DNA of 64,000 bases, from assembly GCA_009869945.1 (NCBI GenBank), contig WIXG01000068.1, forward strand, positions 186,001 to 250,000, written 5' to 3'. This stretch comes from Mesaphorura yosii. Taxonomy: Eukaryota; Arthropoda; Collembola; Poduromorpha; Tullbergiidae. How positions within the stretch are numbered: position 1 is the first letter of the stretch; each line of letters starts with the position of its first letter. Position numbers and translations under genes: made by a program. This document shows positions 1-12,801 of the stretch, piece by piece. The notes beneath the pieces are model-generated. The model saw only the letters and a list, made by a program, of their open reading frames with translations, ran no database searches and was not told the origin of the DNA.

Positions 1-292
1 TGCCGGAATCGATTCCGTTTCTTTCAGAGTCGAATCCGGATTCGACAAAGTGCAGCCAACAAAATTAAAGTTGCGAAGCCTTGCTTCTGTGATATTATAC
101 AAAAAAGCAGAGGAATATGAGTTGTACTCTTCAACGAAAGTGATAATGAGACTGTAAGTGTACTTGCACAAACACAAATTCATTTCTTTAATACAAAGAA
201 AGCGTTGTTGCATTCGTACAATAAGCCCAATTTGTAAAAGTCCCGGCGGAGGCCGGAATCGGCATCGTCGAATCTATAATTATTCCATTTAG
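1..292. other. Upstream sequence, no gene recognised
   Basis: No convincing coding segment is seen on either strand. The stretch ends in an AT-rich run and an AG (291-292) that could be the splice acceptor of the receptor-like gene starting at 293. Earlier exons of that gene may therefore lie here or before the window. Confidence 0.5.
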
Positions 293-1977
293 AACCCCCA
301 GTACTCGGACGTCGGCTGGCAACACAGCACCGTAGAGAGCCTCCTGAAATCTGTCCAGTCGGTGGAACGAGTAAGAGTCTCTTTCTGGCCAACAAATATC
401 ACAGCGAATCCTTTCAAACCCGAACCGGTTGGACTGGCCTTAATCATCAAGTACGTGTTACTTGAACACATTCAAATTGCAGTTCAAGACATAAATTTCT
501 ACACGTGCAATGGCTCTCATTTAAAGCTATCCCTCGAAAAATGGATTCAGAAAAAGTTTACTTGGCTCACTGGATTCGGGGAGGCAGGGTTATTCACGAG
601 TGCTCACAATTCTGACGTCCTTCAAATATATGCGACGGACTTTTACCTGGCGACGTGTGATGGGAATATCAAACTCCTTCGCTATCAGTTTTTTCTTGAC
701 CTGTTTGACTCATTCAGTTGGTACGCGTGTCTCACGACGATAGGAGTCATCACAGGATCATGCTTGCTGTTTCTTGCTGTACAAAAGCATCACAAATGGA
801 CTTGAATCACTCGTTTTGGGATGTGTCACACGGCCTGCTCGTCACCGGGCTTGGAACGCTGATTGGTGTGACTGCAGACATTAGGCAAGAAATTCGCGCA
901 AGGCGCGTAGTTTATACTTGTTTCATGCTTACGTTTGGCCCGTGGAGTCTTCTGTCGACAATATTCTCTGCCGCTTACGGCGGGATCTTTGTGTCCGAGC
1001 TTTCGCGCCCGATTCCCATCTTCTCACGATGGCAGACGATTCCTGAGCTGGACCAATTTACGTGGTATACACAACACTTTGTCGACACTCCGCTCCTTTG
1101 GAATGACCACACCGGAGTCACAACGTATGGGACGGAATACACTCAATTCGAGAACCTAATGCTTGGAAAGAAGTCGTGCGCGTGTGGAAACACAACAAAG
1201 GAGGTTTGCGACTACTGCACTTACTCATTGAACAACAGTTTCTCAGCCTGTAGCTGCTACCGCGTGCAGGAGCTTCTCGACTTTGGGGTGAGCGGGAAAG
1301 AATTTGCCGACTGGGATTCCTGGACTGCAATTCAGAAAAGGGTCGGCCAAACTCAGGGAGAGGTTGTTGCGTTCAATTTAATCATACTGGCGAAAGTGGA
1401 CGGCGGCAAAGGCAGAAACCTGTTGCCAAGCCAGAGGAATGCATTTCTCCGTGCAATCTCAACCTGTTCAAAGTCGGCGGTGTTGGAATCAGATCACGAG
1501 TTGGGCTACTTTACGAAGTTTCTCAAGCTAAAGACTGGGCGGGTGGCACTGCAGGTTGGAGGCAGCCTTGCCCAGAAACCAATTGGCTTCCAGTTCGATC
1601 GCGATGGAGGCAATATCGCGAGGCAAGCTTACGATCGTCTACATCGCATTCTGTCGGGAGGAATCTATCAAATTTGGCAGAAGTGGTGCGACAGGAAGCG
1701 TCCAAAGTCTTGGCGGGCTGCGGTCCAAGATGCGCTGAACAAAACAGCTTCGACGGACTTTGGAGACGACGACGAAGAGTTTAAAGCATTGTCAATGGAT
1801 TCGAATATTCAAACCGCGTTCTACTTACTCGGATACGGAATTGTGTGTGGGTTGGACTTCTTCCTTCTAGAAAGGTGTCTTAAGCCATGCAAACTTCTGA
1901 TCGTTGGAATTTCAACCAGAATGTCCGGCTTTCTGTTGATTTTCGAAAGGATAAGAGAAGGGCTTAAAGAATATTAG
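293..1977 (+). pseudogene. Ionotropic-receptor-like (iGluR/IR family) gene, 5'-partial, with apparent frameshift
   Basis: Two overlapping open frames together look like the ligand-gated channel part of an arthropod ionotropic receptor. The first (open from 293 to 805) ends in a hydrophobic helix resembling M1 (WYACLTTIGVITGS...). The second (about 790-1977) starts with a pore-like segment (FWDVSHGLLVTGLG), an M3-like helix followed by SELSRP as in IR channels, and a last helix (FYLLGYGIVCGLDFFLL) near the C terminus. The frames differ by one base near 790-805, and no intron can be placed there without deleting M1. This is either a disabled copy or a one-base sequence error. No in-frame ATG is seen upstream, but an acceptor-like TTTAG precedes 293. 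An AATAAA lies at 2017-2022. The family call rests on topology and short motifs. Its ligand is unknown. Confidence 0.5.
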
Positions 1978-4325
1978 CTTATGAATTTTAACTAACATTT
2001 TAATTTTAGTATTTCAAATAAATCAATATTAATATTTTCCGTGGTTCTAGTCGCCGTCGACCCCGGTCTAAACACGCAGAGTATGCAGGCACAGGGTCGG
2101 TATAAACTTTGTAACTGAATTTGGAAAAATAGACCCGTTGAACACTTGTAATACTAGCTGCTGTGCTGATCACTGTTATCTCCCATCTAAACATATAGAG
2201 TACGCATACACATGTTATGTGCCAATTTCATGTCTACTATTCTTCAGTGTTTCCTTCCCACCGGTTCGGCGTATTTGTAAAAAAAAAAGAATTCCATTTA
2301 CCTCTCCCGAGCCGCTTACATCTGTTCATCTTGTCCCGTATTCATATCTGCATCGCTATGTTTGGCTAACGGAAGCATCTTTGTAATGCTGATCTGGATG
2401 GGAAAATTGTCTCATTGTAGGACAAGCAAGGCGCGATCTTCAAGTACCAGTACCAGAAACATGTTGCTTCGTCCGCTGCCAATAACAAGTTCACTCTTGG
2501 CCAGAAAGCTTGCGAAATTATATATGGAAGACACAAGAAGATGATTAATTCATATCTCTACTTAATCATATCTGTCGAACGTAAAAAATATTTGTTTGGA
2601 ATTGCTGCAATCACTGCCACCTAGTCAATCTGGGCTTCAACCTGTTCACCGCGTATTGAGCACTTCAGTACCACCACATCGGCTTTGGCGTTTTTCACGT
2701 GGCTTCATGCTAGCTGTAACCACTGTCAAATGATCACGAGAGGTTCGATACCCAACACATTGACATCTGAAATTGTGCAGCAAGCCCAAACTGGGGTTAA
2801 GAAATATCGACTACACAGAGAGAGAGAGAATTTCGAATCCATAAGCACATAGAGATGTGCTAATAAATACAGTTATCAGATTCTCATCGTTTGCATGAAT
2901 GTTGTTTAGTTTTTCGGAATTCAAACTGGATTGCGCTTTTGAGTACTGACTCAGCACTTCAGGATCAACTTCTACGAAAAGACTGCATTTGAGTGAGCAT
3001 TAAAACTTTATAGTCAGTGGAGTGGTCTATAAACTTGTGATTGGCATATCGTCGCTCAGGCTCAGAGAACCAAGCTAGTTCACAATTCTCATACGTGTCG
3101 CTAATTCCAATTCCCTTTTAACATGATCACTTGTAAATGATCACAATCGTATACGACACGTACTTCCTGTGTGTCGTCAGTAAACACCAAATGCTAAGTC
3201 GAACACGCGCATGCGGTGAGACAATTTGCAAATTACTAGCGCATATTTTATTGCCATTTCGTTGCGTTATCTGTGTCGTGTCTCGCCACAATCGTAGCAA
3301 TCTCAAGTTCAATAAGTTCAAATTACATAACAAAGGCGTACTCGTACGCAGAATGAAAGTAACCACAATCAGGAATCGTATTACAAGATCATAATTGTAA
3401 TCGTAATTCGAAAAATCACAGAGCATCGACGCGTGAAATTCAATCATTGTCTTAACCTCAATTCGTAACTTGCATTATGTAATTTTGCTAACCAGTGACA
3501 GAATTCTTTGCGGATTGTGAATTACGATAATTATGATAATTAGAAGAATTAAGTCAGTAATAATTGTAAAACATGTAAATGTTCGCAAGAGCGAGCAGGT
3601 CAACCGTTCTTCCGGTGTGGGCATTGACGCACTGATTAGCGAAGGCGTTTCGATTCCCATGCGCCATGCGTGGATGGCACGAGTAAAGGCTGACCGGTTG
3701 TACGCGTACGTGTGAGTTTCCAATTAAAAAGAGCCAGTTATCAGTCGCAGTCGAAGTCGCAGTCTGATCTTATCTTAATTCTTGTACTCGACTGCTTGGC
3801 AGCCTGCACGGATGTGAATTTCAATTCCCAATCCCAATCAGAAGTCACAGCGCAGCATTGCACCTGTACAGGTTTGATTCACTTTCGGTATGCATCGCTG
3901 CACTTTCACTTTTAACTGAGCCCCAATGCATATGAATGCTAAATGCAGGCAAAAGACAAGAAGGTGAGACAAGAAATTCATTGATCCAATTATTTACTCA
4001 TTTAGAAATATGCAATGCACATTTTTAACGTGCTCGCATTCGCGTGCGCGTGCTACTCGAACGAAAGAACGCTGGGCTGCTGCTAGAATTTACAGAATTT
4101 TGTTCTCAACTTTGTTGCTGAGCGTTGTCATTCATTGTCGAGTGGGCAGCCAGCAAAGTGCGACTGCGACGACGCGCGTCTGAGCCTAAGCCTACTCACT
4201 AGTCACGTTATCCTTCGTGCGTCTTTTCTTAGAATATAGAAATTATGGTCTCGTGAACACAAATCTACAAATTTTGCAAATTCTGTAAATTGAGCACCTT
4301 CGTCTTCGTGTGCGTGCTGTCAAGA
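1978..4325. other. Intergenic, 2.3 kb
   Basis: AT-rich sequence with short chance frames. It holds the AATAAA of the upstream gene (2017-2022), a short AG microsatellite near 2815-2830, and a coding-looking but start-less frame at 2421-2627 that is treated in the findings. No TATA box or start region of the hemocyanin-like gene was clearly recognised. No tRNA could be folded around the B-box-like GGTTCGATACC near 2732. Confidence 0.5.
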
Positions 4326-7300
4326 ATGACTCACCAACTCATCTTCCTCTCATTTCTCGTGCTCGTGCATGTGCTTGTACCAAATACGAACTCTCAGTCT
4401 GGATTCGACCTCGGTCAGGGGCCGGCCGGGCCCGGGCGAGGGTTCGGATTCGGATTTCACCCATTCGAAGGACCCGATGGCCCACCGACGTACGAAATCA
4501 TACTAGAGAATGGATTCCAGCGGGCTCACTCGCCACGGTCGCGCGCATATAATCACGTGAATCATGTCCAGCTTCATCAGCCGCTGCTCGGAAGCGATTG
4601 TAAGTGTGGCATCAAAATCTGTACTTGCTCAGGTTCAGGAACTGCACGTAAAACTTTACGCAGCCATCCAGGAGCAGCTCCTCCGTGTCCTGGACTGGAA
4701 TTTCGTCATGCCTCCTGAGCTGGAAGAGTACTACTGCGACCAGCACTCGGATCTTATCGCGCAAATGTCGGAGAACGTCACCCGCAACGAGTTTATTTAC
4801 GAGTCCGCGCCGAACCACGGGGCGATGATCCAGAACATTGCGGCGGCGTTCAACAACGAGGCGAGTGCGACGGACGCGCTGACGCTTGCAGCATGCATGC
4901 GGGATCAAGTCAACCCGAAAGGGTGGATGAGGGGACTGTTTTCGAGCATGACGATCGGGCGCCAGGACCTGATGGGCTACTACACTCAGCCAATAATGGA
5001 GATTTACCCCAGCGAGGTCATGAACGTGGAGACCGTCGCAGCAGCGAAGGTCATGGCGACTGTCGGGCCTGAGGAGCGGGTAAGCGAAGCTGAACGCTGA
5101 CGAGCTCATACCGGCGAGAAACCACACGGCAGCATTTTGTACGATGTTTTTCGCGTACGCGTAAGCATGAAACAAGTTCGCACGCTTTTCACGTTGACGT
5201 TGACAGCATCGCATCGCATCGCAGCAGGAAAGTCAAGCGGCTAAGGCAAGGTCTTGACTACCTGTCTGTCCTTTGAACGCTGAACGTGCTTCACGGCTCA
5301 TTTTCACTGCTTTAATTTAGTTTGGGTACATTTTTACACATTTTTTAAAAATCCTTTGCCAGTTTTGAAAGTTGTGCAGTGTTGCTTTTTTTATCGTGCG
5401 TGTCAAAACACGTTTGAGTGTAGTGCGAGACAGCTAACTTTGAAATTTTCTACCACACCGCTTGAATTTATGTCATTGTTTGTTGACAATGTTGGCATTC
5501 TTGGCAGTGCAATGCATTGCATTTTGCAATTAGTCGAGTCTAATTTTAATTTTAACCCATTGGCTGAATGCAAATTTGCAGTCGTGCATCCCAGTCAACG
5601 GTGAGGTTGGCAGAGACAATGGGATCGAGAACTTGTTGTGGTATTGGCGGGAGGACGTGATGGTCAACAGCTTCCATTGGTACTGGCATCTCTCGTATCC
5701 ATTCATGGGCGCCCCCGTCAGGGCAGATCGGCGTGGGGAGCTCTTCTACTACGTGCATCACACGATCGTGGCCAGATACCGCATCGAACGAATGAGCGTC
5801 GGACTCCCGCCGCTCGTCCCGCTGGAACTGATTCCAGGCCAGGTCGTGGAGGAAGGCTACAACCCGCATCTGACCGACTCCAATGCAGGGATGAATTGGA
5901 CTCCGAGAAGGGACAACAGAGTTATTCGGGATACTGCGACGAGAGTCGTCACCGGCACGAATCGGGTCGTCTCAGTCACTGAACGCTTGCGGCAAATTCT
6001 CGCTATTGAAGAAGCGATACAGAATGGATTCGCGGTGTCAGACAACGACTTGGCTGTCCCACTGCTTACGCCACAGGGCATTGATATTCTCGGCGACATG
6101 GTGGAGGCGGCGATGTGGAGTATTAACCAGGACTTGTACGGGTTTCCTGGCCCGCATAATGACGGGCACTTCCTGATTGGCTTAATCGAGGACCAGTCAG
6201 GTCTTCTCGGCCTTCCACCAGGCGTCATGGCGGATCCAGCTACAGCCATGCGCGATCCCGCCTTCTATCGCTACCATTTGTCGGTCGATGCTATCTTCAA
6301 CAGGCATAAAAGGACGCTGCCGCCTTATCAGCTGGAAGAAGTAAGCTGCCGTCCCTCAAAATACAGCCAATTCCCTTTGAATTTGGCGTCCAGATTTGAA
6401 TTTTGTCGCTACTCTTTCATTTTTGCACCAGGGCGATTTCCCGCTGCTTTTCCCAGGCGTCCGTGTCACTGCCTTTGCGCTCCGAGCGGTCGCTTCCGGA
6501 ATTAACTCCCTCGAGACGTACTTTGTTGACCAAGTCTACGACGTGTCACGTGGGCTGGATTTCAACGGAACTCTTGTGAACGGCCCCGTGGCGACGTGCG
6601 TGAAGCATCTTCAACACCAGCCATTTAGTTTCGAGATTGGCATCGAGCGAGGCCCGGGAGCCTCTGAGCGGGCGACGGTGAGGATATTCATTGCCCCACG
6701 CTACAGTGACGTAGGCGAGAGGTTCACGATGGAGGAGCAACGACTGCTTTTCGTGCAGCTGGATCGATTTCCGGTTAATTGTAAGTCGGCTCGCCAGTTG
6801 TCAATGCCAATTGATTATTAACGGTCAAATCCAGTTACATGCGGACCACGCTTCCTTCTTTATGTGCAGTGGTCCCTGGCCTCAATCAGATCACACGTCC
6901 GGCTGCAGAATCGACGCTGACGATCCCCTTCCCGCAATCGCTCACGGAATTCCAACTGGACACCGCAAATGAGACGCCGTTTTGCGGCTGTGGGTGGCCA
7001 GAGCACTTGCTCATGCCTCGTGGGACGGTGGACGGACAAATATTCGACTTGTACGTGATCGTAACGGATGGCGACTTGGACGCGGTGCAATTTGAGGCCA
7101 ATACGGGCCCAGGAGTCGGATGCAGACCGGCGCCCATATTTTGTGGCATTCAGGGGCAGAGGTACCCTGACAGACGTCCGATGGGGTACCCGTTCGACAG
7201 GAGGCCTTACAAGGTAAGTCTGAATAGCCTGACATCGGCATTTGCACGCGACCCACTTTTAAATTTATTTATCGCGTACGACGCCGCCGCAGGTCGACTC

Positions 7301-7505
7301 TGGTTTTGGTCCTCGTCAGGTGAAGAACATTGAAGAGTTCGTCAAGCCAGTGCCAAACTCGGGTACAGTGCAGGTCCGAATTCTGCATCGTGGCGGAGAC
7401 CGCGAGTCACAACTTGAGTCAATCTACGTGCCTTACAAGGAAAAGTATTCAGCGTTCTTTAATCCGTTCGACACGGTTGACAGATTCTTCAAAAAGAGGA
7501 AGTAA
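4326..7505 (+). CDS. Secreted hemocyanin/phenoloxidase superfamily protein
   Basis: Exons read as 4326-4599, 4664-5079, 5582-6340, 6432-6780, 6870-7213 and 7293-7505, giving 784 residues with consistent phases. The protein starts with a signal peptide (MTHQLIFLSFLVLVHVLV) and a Gly/Pro-rich stretch, then the all-helical domain 1 (RDQVNP, EIYPSEV). The copper domain follows, with both type 3 sites intact: CuA has FHWYWHLSYP (His 262 and 266) plus the His of LFYYVHH (289). CuB has the two His of PHNDGH plus the His of AMRDPAFYRYH. The Ig-like C-terminal domain has the GCGWPEHL and RRPMGYPFDR motifs. All six copper ligands are kept, so oxygen binding or phenoloxidase chemistry is plausible. A signal peptide is typical of hemocyanins, while GCGWP is typical of phenoloxidases, so the exact subfamily is open. 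Family members are usually 650-700 residues, so this one is long at the N terminus. The ATG at 4326 was chosen because it starts the signal peptide. AATAAA at 7602-7607. Confidence 0.9.
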
Positions 7506-8056
7506 TGCGACGTGCGAAATTGGCCGGCCTTTGTTAAGTTATTATTTTGTAGTTGTAATTTTGTACGTACCGCAGCGCACTCACCAAAATAATACGAGCT
7601 CAATAAAGTTACAAGGTTGTTTTCTTGTTTCCGAATTCCGACGATCAGAATTTGGCTCCCGAATGCGAAATTTGGCAGCAAAGTCAAATGACTGCAAATG
7701 CATGCGAAAAAGCATGGGAAAAATTTCTGCTGATTTCTGAGTACACATTGTAACTCGAATGATTGATCACGCGAGACAAAGAGCAGACGCGTCAAGAGAA
7801 ATGAAATGAACGCACCGATTCGACTCGTCTCACTCAATTCATCACAGACATTCATGCAATTCATTAGACAAATTAGAAATTAAGCTTCTTCAACTAAGCT
7901 CTTCTTGCAATATTGTGAGATTTTGCATTTGGCATTTGAGCATAGCATTTTACAATTTTGAAGATCAGAATGATTTATTCATGTTAAAATCAAAACTCTG
8001 CAGGTATTAAAATCAATTTTCCTTAAATAATTGGTAGAAATTACAGTATTTGCAAG
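7506..8056. other. Convergent intergenic spacer
   Basis: This lies between the 3' ends of the hemocyanin-like gene (+) and THOC1 (-). It holds AATAAA for the former (7602-7607) and, on the minus strand, AATAAA for the latter (7974-7979). No other gene is seen. Confidence 0.6.
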
Positions 8057-11000
8057 TCACCACTTAACGACCGCCTCTGCCTTGGATTTTAGCCCCAACC
8101 CTTCGAGTACGTAGAGCAGCTCAGCCACTGATGCATCGTCTTGTTCTTGTTCAGTCCACATTTTGAGCATAAACGCTCCTGCCTGCTCCTTCTTCTCCGA
8201 CTCGAAGAAGTCCACTTCGTCCTTCTTAAACGAGAGTTTGCTCGCCAACTTCTTCCAATCTGAACCCAGCGCTTCACCCAACTTGTTTTGTTCTTCTTCG
8301 GTCAAATTCCGTAACTTTTCGGCGTCAGCGTCTGCGTCTCCCTCAGCTTTGGTCTCACACTGATCTTTTGGGGTGGAGATTTCATCTTCCTCGCCCTGCT
8401 CCACGTGGTTGCTCTCAATCGCATCGTCCTCGTCGCTCTTTCTTTCGTTTGCCTCGGATTCCATGTTTACGTCCTTTTCACCGGGCTGGTTGTTCAAAGC
8501 AATAAGTTAGCATTCGTTCGTGTAATTTGAATATATGTCCCACAATTTTAAAACACTTACCTGCTTGGTCGGAAGCTCCATCTCACTGATAATCTTCTTC
8601 AGTATGAATTCCAAATAATTCTGCATTGGAGATATAGGCGAACCCGAGTGGATTTGAAAAAACAACGGACTTTGGCGTGCAAGCAACCGAAGTGCCTTCC
8701 ACCCGTAATTTGGATTTCCGAGAATTCTGATGAAGAAGGCAAGAATCATGTAAAAGAATGTTGGCACATTGGCAGTAACGTCGTCAGCGTGTCATTCCAA
8801 TTGGCTATAAACAATACAGCATGCTTACTTTTTAGGCTTGACATCCTTCTTAGCCTCTGTCAGAACAATCTCTCCTGGATCCAACTCCTTCTTGGCCTCC
8901 GCAAAGAAATTATCAATGGTTGGCATAAAATTCCGCCTTTCCTCCCGACATGCTTCCAAATTATCAGGGCAGATGTTCCACAGGCGGGTAAGTTCGGGGC
9001 TGCAGAAACAGAGAGAACAATATTTTAATGCGCACTTCACTGTCTTAAAGACGTTTCAAATAAGAAGAGATTTTCCAAATGTTAACTCACTTTCCCATTA
9101 AGTGCCTTCCCCTCTTGGAAGCTTCTTTAATTAATGTGCCAATGTTGCGGCGCTTCTTTGGTTTGTCCTTTATTGAGCCTATGTCTTCTAAGAAATTATG
9201 AATGTGGAAGGATTATGAAATCCAAAATCTAGAACTGGCGTTATGACATAATGTCTGTTTTCTACCTTCCTCCCGCTCCGCTTCCAACATTTCGTCACCT
9301 TTCGCGTCATGAATGCTGCTGCTGAAGGCAGATGGTTTCTTGAACGCTGGACAACCGTCATTCTTCCACTTATTCCAAATTTCCTCCGTCTGAACAGTAA
9401 ATTGCGAACAGGGATTAGAATTAGAAAATTAAGATTGACCTGAAGATTAAATTATATTAACGAACTTTGAGTATTCGCCTCAGATTCCGAACAAATTCTT
9501 CCCCATTCGGTGGAATCTGCTCCAGTAACTCATACGTCTGTTCTTCCGTCTTCTTTACGTACTCAGCTTGCTCATCGGTCAAAACGTGTGACTCTCTGAA
9601 AGCAACATTTGTATTTTTTCCGAATCCGCCGAGAGGTTTCGCCAAGAAAATTGCTTGTTGAGCTTGCTTACTGCTTAAATTTCACTTTGCTCGTCAGGTA
9701 CTGAAGGACGATTAGCAGTTGTATTAAAAAGTACTTCCTGAAGTCTGGATCACCCATTTGCAGTTCCAACAGACGTTTGTTTGTCAGGTATTTTGGAAAG
9801 TAGTTGTCCTCGCCGTATTTTGGAATCACATGCATTGTGGAGGTGGACGGCTCCGCTTCATCCACAACACTTTCGGTCGGCTTCCCAGCTGATTCGTCAA
9901 GTTTGTACGATTTGTAGGCGTTCAACACATCGTTCGTATACTAGAGCAGAAGGCAATGATATTTACTTGGAGTACCATCTCATTTTAGCCGAACTTGAAG
10001 CCAAACTCACCCCGACGAAAGTTCTCCACGTCAATTTGTTGTAAACCTTCGACGGCTCCCTGAAGTACTCTTGAAGAGACCAGAACTTCACGTATAAGCT
10101 GTAATCAACGACAACGCTCCTTTCATTTTGGCACTGTTCAATCATCTGCTCCAGTCCTGGGATGGTAACATCAATCCCCTCAAACAGCTTTTCAACACGG
10201 TCCTCGTGAATGATCTTATCATCGGGGTCGTCATCCTGAGTTTTGTACAGCGTTACATTCTCGGTATTGAAATCAGACTGGACGTTAAGACCAGAACGTT
10301 CGGAGAACGGGAAGTAATTCGAGAGGAAAATGAGAATCTTTCCACAAAGCGCAGTGTCTTGCTCACGGGAAAGCCTTCTTAAGAGATCTGAGAAGAGAAA
10401 TCATTGTCCATAAATTAAAAAACGCATTTGAGGCGTAAAAGCAAAAGCGTTTCGTTCTATTCCTTACCATTACAAAGTCGTAATACCGCCGTTTTGCAGG
10501 AATCAAAGACGTTCTCCTTCCAAATCTCCAGCCTCTCTTCGATAAATTTGAACACAACTTCACATTCTTTTAACCCACACAACTCTACCAAATCCGTTAA
10601 TAGTGCGATGGGTACTGGTGGTGAGGCGATTTCTTCCCTTGCCAGCTTGATGCTCAATTCCAGCAAGAAAGACCATTGCTTCTGTTGGTAAATCACTTCT
10701 TCTAGTAAGTATTCTCGAAAGAGTTGGTCGAGGAAGATTTTACGGTCCGAGGCTTGTCTAGAATTATAATTAATTGGCAATTCATTTACAGATCTAAGAA
10801 AGGGGCCAAGGCGTTTGAAGAAGAACACACTTGTCGGATCCTCCGCTGTAAAGGACACGGAATAGTTTGACCGTACTTATATCGACTACAAATTCATCGT
10901 CTTCGTCATCATCGAGATCTTCGAGTGCTTGCTGATAGTACTGATTCACATTGTCCTAAAAATTAGGGATTCAGAAAACGAGATGTACAATGAAAGCGAC

Positions 11001-11336
11001 AAATTGAGATTAAACCTTTAAATCATGTCTTCAGTGACTTACAAAGAATTCCTGCCTCAACTTTATGACTGCAAGCGTTGGATTCTCGGTAGGAACAACA
11101 TGCTTCACTTCTTCTTGTCCATTAGCCTGCTGATTGCTATCTTCACTCAAATCCTCCTCCACGACATAGCCAGCGAACTGCTTCTTGATTGGGCTGGATT
11201 TGGAATTATCTTCTTCTGACAATGCTTGAGTTGTGGGTTCTGGCTCCTTGGAGTTACTTTTCGCTAATTTGGCTGGATATTGCCTCGATTTTTTCGGGCT
11301 GGAGTTTGACGGACTGCTTGTGTTTCGTTTAGGCAT
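8057..11336 (-). CDS. THOC1: THO complex subunit 1
   Basis: Eleven exons on the minus strand: 11043-11336, 10877-10955, 10468-10845, 10011-10387, 9672-9940, 9466-9595, 9266-9389, 9091-9187, 8829-8999, 8561-8726 and 8057-8485. They sum to 837 residues in phase. THOC1/Hpr1 is the core subunit of the nuclear THO/TREX complex that couples transcription to mRNA export. Recognised family segments include VDYSLYVKFWSLQEYF, FPKYLTNKRLLELQMGDPDF, SHVLTDEQ, ELTRLWNICPDNLEAC and NYGWKALRLLARQSP. The protein ends with the death-domain-like fold typical of animal THOC1 (GSDWKKLASKLSF ... VLEGLGL). It is longer than human THOC1 (657) because of an acidic, Ser-rich N terminus. The intron at 10846-10876 is only 31 nt but is required to keep frame. 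One donor is GTTCGT (9465). It lies on the same strand as ATG5 upstream. Confidence 0.95.
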
Positions 11337-11921
11337 CTTGGATTTCTGTGCCTGGAAGGTTTTTAAGCACTGATTATTTGATTACTTGACCAGTTACAAA
11401 CATTACTAAATTCATAATGTATCGGTCCAACCTTTAGACGAGAACTCAGAGCTTGAAGGACAGAATCGAACGTACATGCACTTTTAAATGATTTTCACGG
11501 TTAAACTAACCTAAATTATACAAAGTTGATTTTAAGTGGGCGAAAATCGCCTTCCGTTGTACGTAGAGTTAATTTTCGGCAACTTGGGTCTGTGTCTTGA
11601 ACCAGTACTCTGCTCGCACGGTTGTTGTACTTTACCGCGTCCGCCTGGTGTAGCTTTGCCGATACAAAGCTTTGGATTCAATGCATTCAGACTCTTGAGT
11701 CTCACTCGCACCTGCTTGGGATTGGAATGATGAATGTGGTATCGAGAATCAAGCCGTCAAGAACTCATCTTGCGTAATTTATATCTAAATTAATTGGCGA
11801 CCAACAAAACACGCATAAAATAAAATACATAAGTTGTAGTAATCAGTAAATGGAACATGATGTATTGACATTGACCAGCGAATGCACAACGTAGTAAATA
11901 GAGCGTATTTGTAGTAGTAAA
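11337..11921. other. Spacer between ATG5 and THOC1
   Basis: 585 bp separate the ATG5 stop from the THOC1 start on the same strand, so this must hold the THOC1 promoter and ATG5 3' UTR. No TATA box or clear AATAAA for ATG5 was recognised. Confidence 0.5.
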
Positions 11922-12801
11922 TTAGCTCTTGGTCCGTATGACGAGATGCAGAAAGTTGTCTGGGAAGCTGAGGTGCTCGCTGAGCCACTGCAGCGGTGTT
12001 TCTGGTGGCGGTTCGATCCCATGAACAATCGCCTTCACACTGACTCCTGGAAACCATTCCAGGAGCATGTCGGCCAAAGTCGTCCATGTGCCCGTCGTGT
12101 CGTCGATGGGACGCACCAACCGCTGTGCCGGCGTCCGCTCAGGCAGGTAGCACCGGACCGGAATGAACTTGAACCCTTCGCCAGCAACTGACTCCATCAG
12201 CTTCTTGTTGACACTCCAGAATTGGTCAAAGCGGTCGCTGTTGAACCCCGCCCAGAGTTGGTGGTGGTCTTTCTCCTGCATGGCATTCACGACGTGGCCC
12301 TTGTGCTTCAGAGCGTCCGCCTCCTTCACGGTGCTCATGAAGTGCGTGCGAATCACGTCTTTGGATGAGCAGCGCAGAATCTGAGTGTCTGGGTAGCCGT
12401 CAAAATGAACGATGATACGCCAGGGCAAGACGAGGTCAGGGGACGAATGAAGATCGAACCAGAGTCCGATGGGATAGTTCCATTTGATGGGCTGGCCGTT
12501 GTAATCAAACCACATGTCCTTGCCGACCGATTCAGGGTTTACGTATTGTGCGAAATGTTTCCTGATCTGAAAGCAATAGGACACGGTCAGCAGTTCAGAA
12601 ACAGTCAACAGTTTCTTTAGTTGTACCGTATTTAGTTCATCATACCTTATCAGTGACAAGTGGAAAGTAGAGTAGTCGCGGCACCATAAGATAAAAGGGC
12701 TCAGGTACGTTGAGCGTGTGCACTTCTTCCGGGGCCAGCTCGAAGGAGATGGGCAGCTTGCCCTCCCAGACGGTACGCAGCACTTCTCGGTCTTCAGCCA
12801 T
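11922..12801 (-). CDS. ATG5: Autophagy protein 5
   Basis: Two exons (12646-12801 and 11922-12566) encode 266 residues, close to the 275 of human ATG5. ATG5 is conjugated to ATG12 and, with ATG16, acts as the E3-like complex that lipidates ATG8 on the forming autophagosome. Hallmarks seen are the N terminus VWEGKLPISFEL, KWNYPIGLWFDL, FMSTVKEADALKHK with the conserved acceptor lysine for ATG12, DRFDQFW, and the C-terminal ETPLQWLSEHLSFPDNFLH. The ATG at 12801 fits the family start. It is divergent from GTF3C6, with 447 bp between the two start codons. Confidence 0.97.

Noticed and set aside
2725-2760. B-box-like GGTTCGATACC suggesting a tRNA
   Set aside because: The T stem does not pair and no matching A box or acceptor stem could be built.
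4600-4632. 33-nt intron in the hemocyanin-like gene (GTAAGT to GCTCAG)
   Set aside because: It would leave the wrong frame. The 64-nt intron 4600-4663 restores the family sequence.
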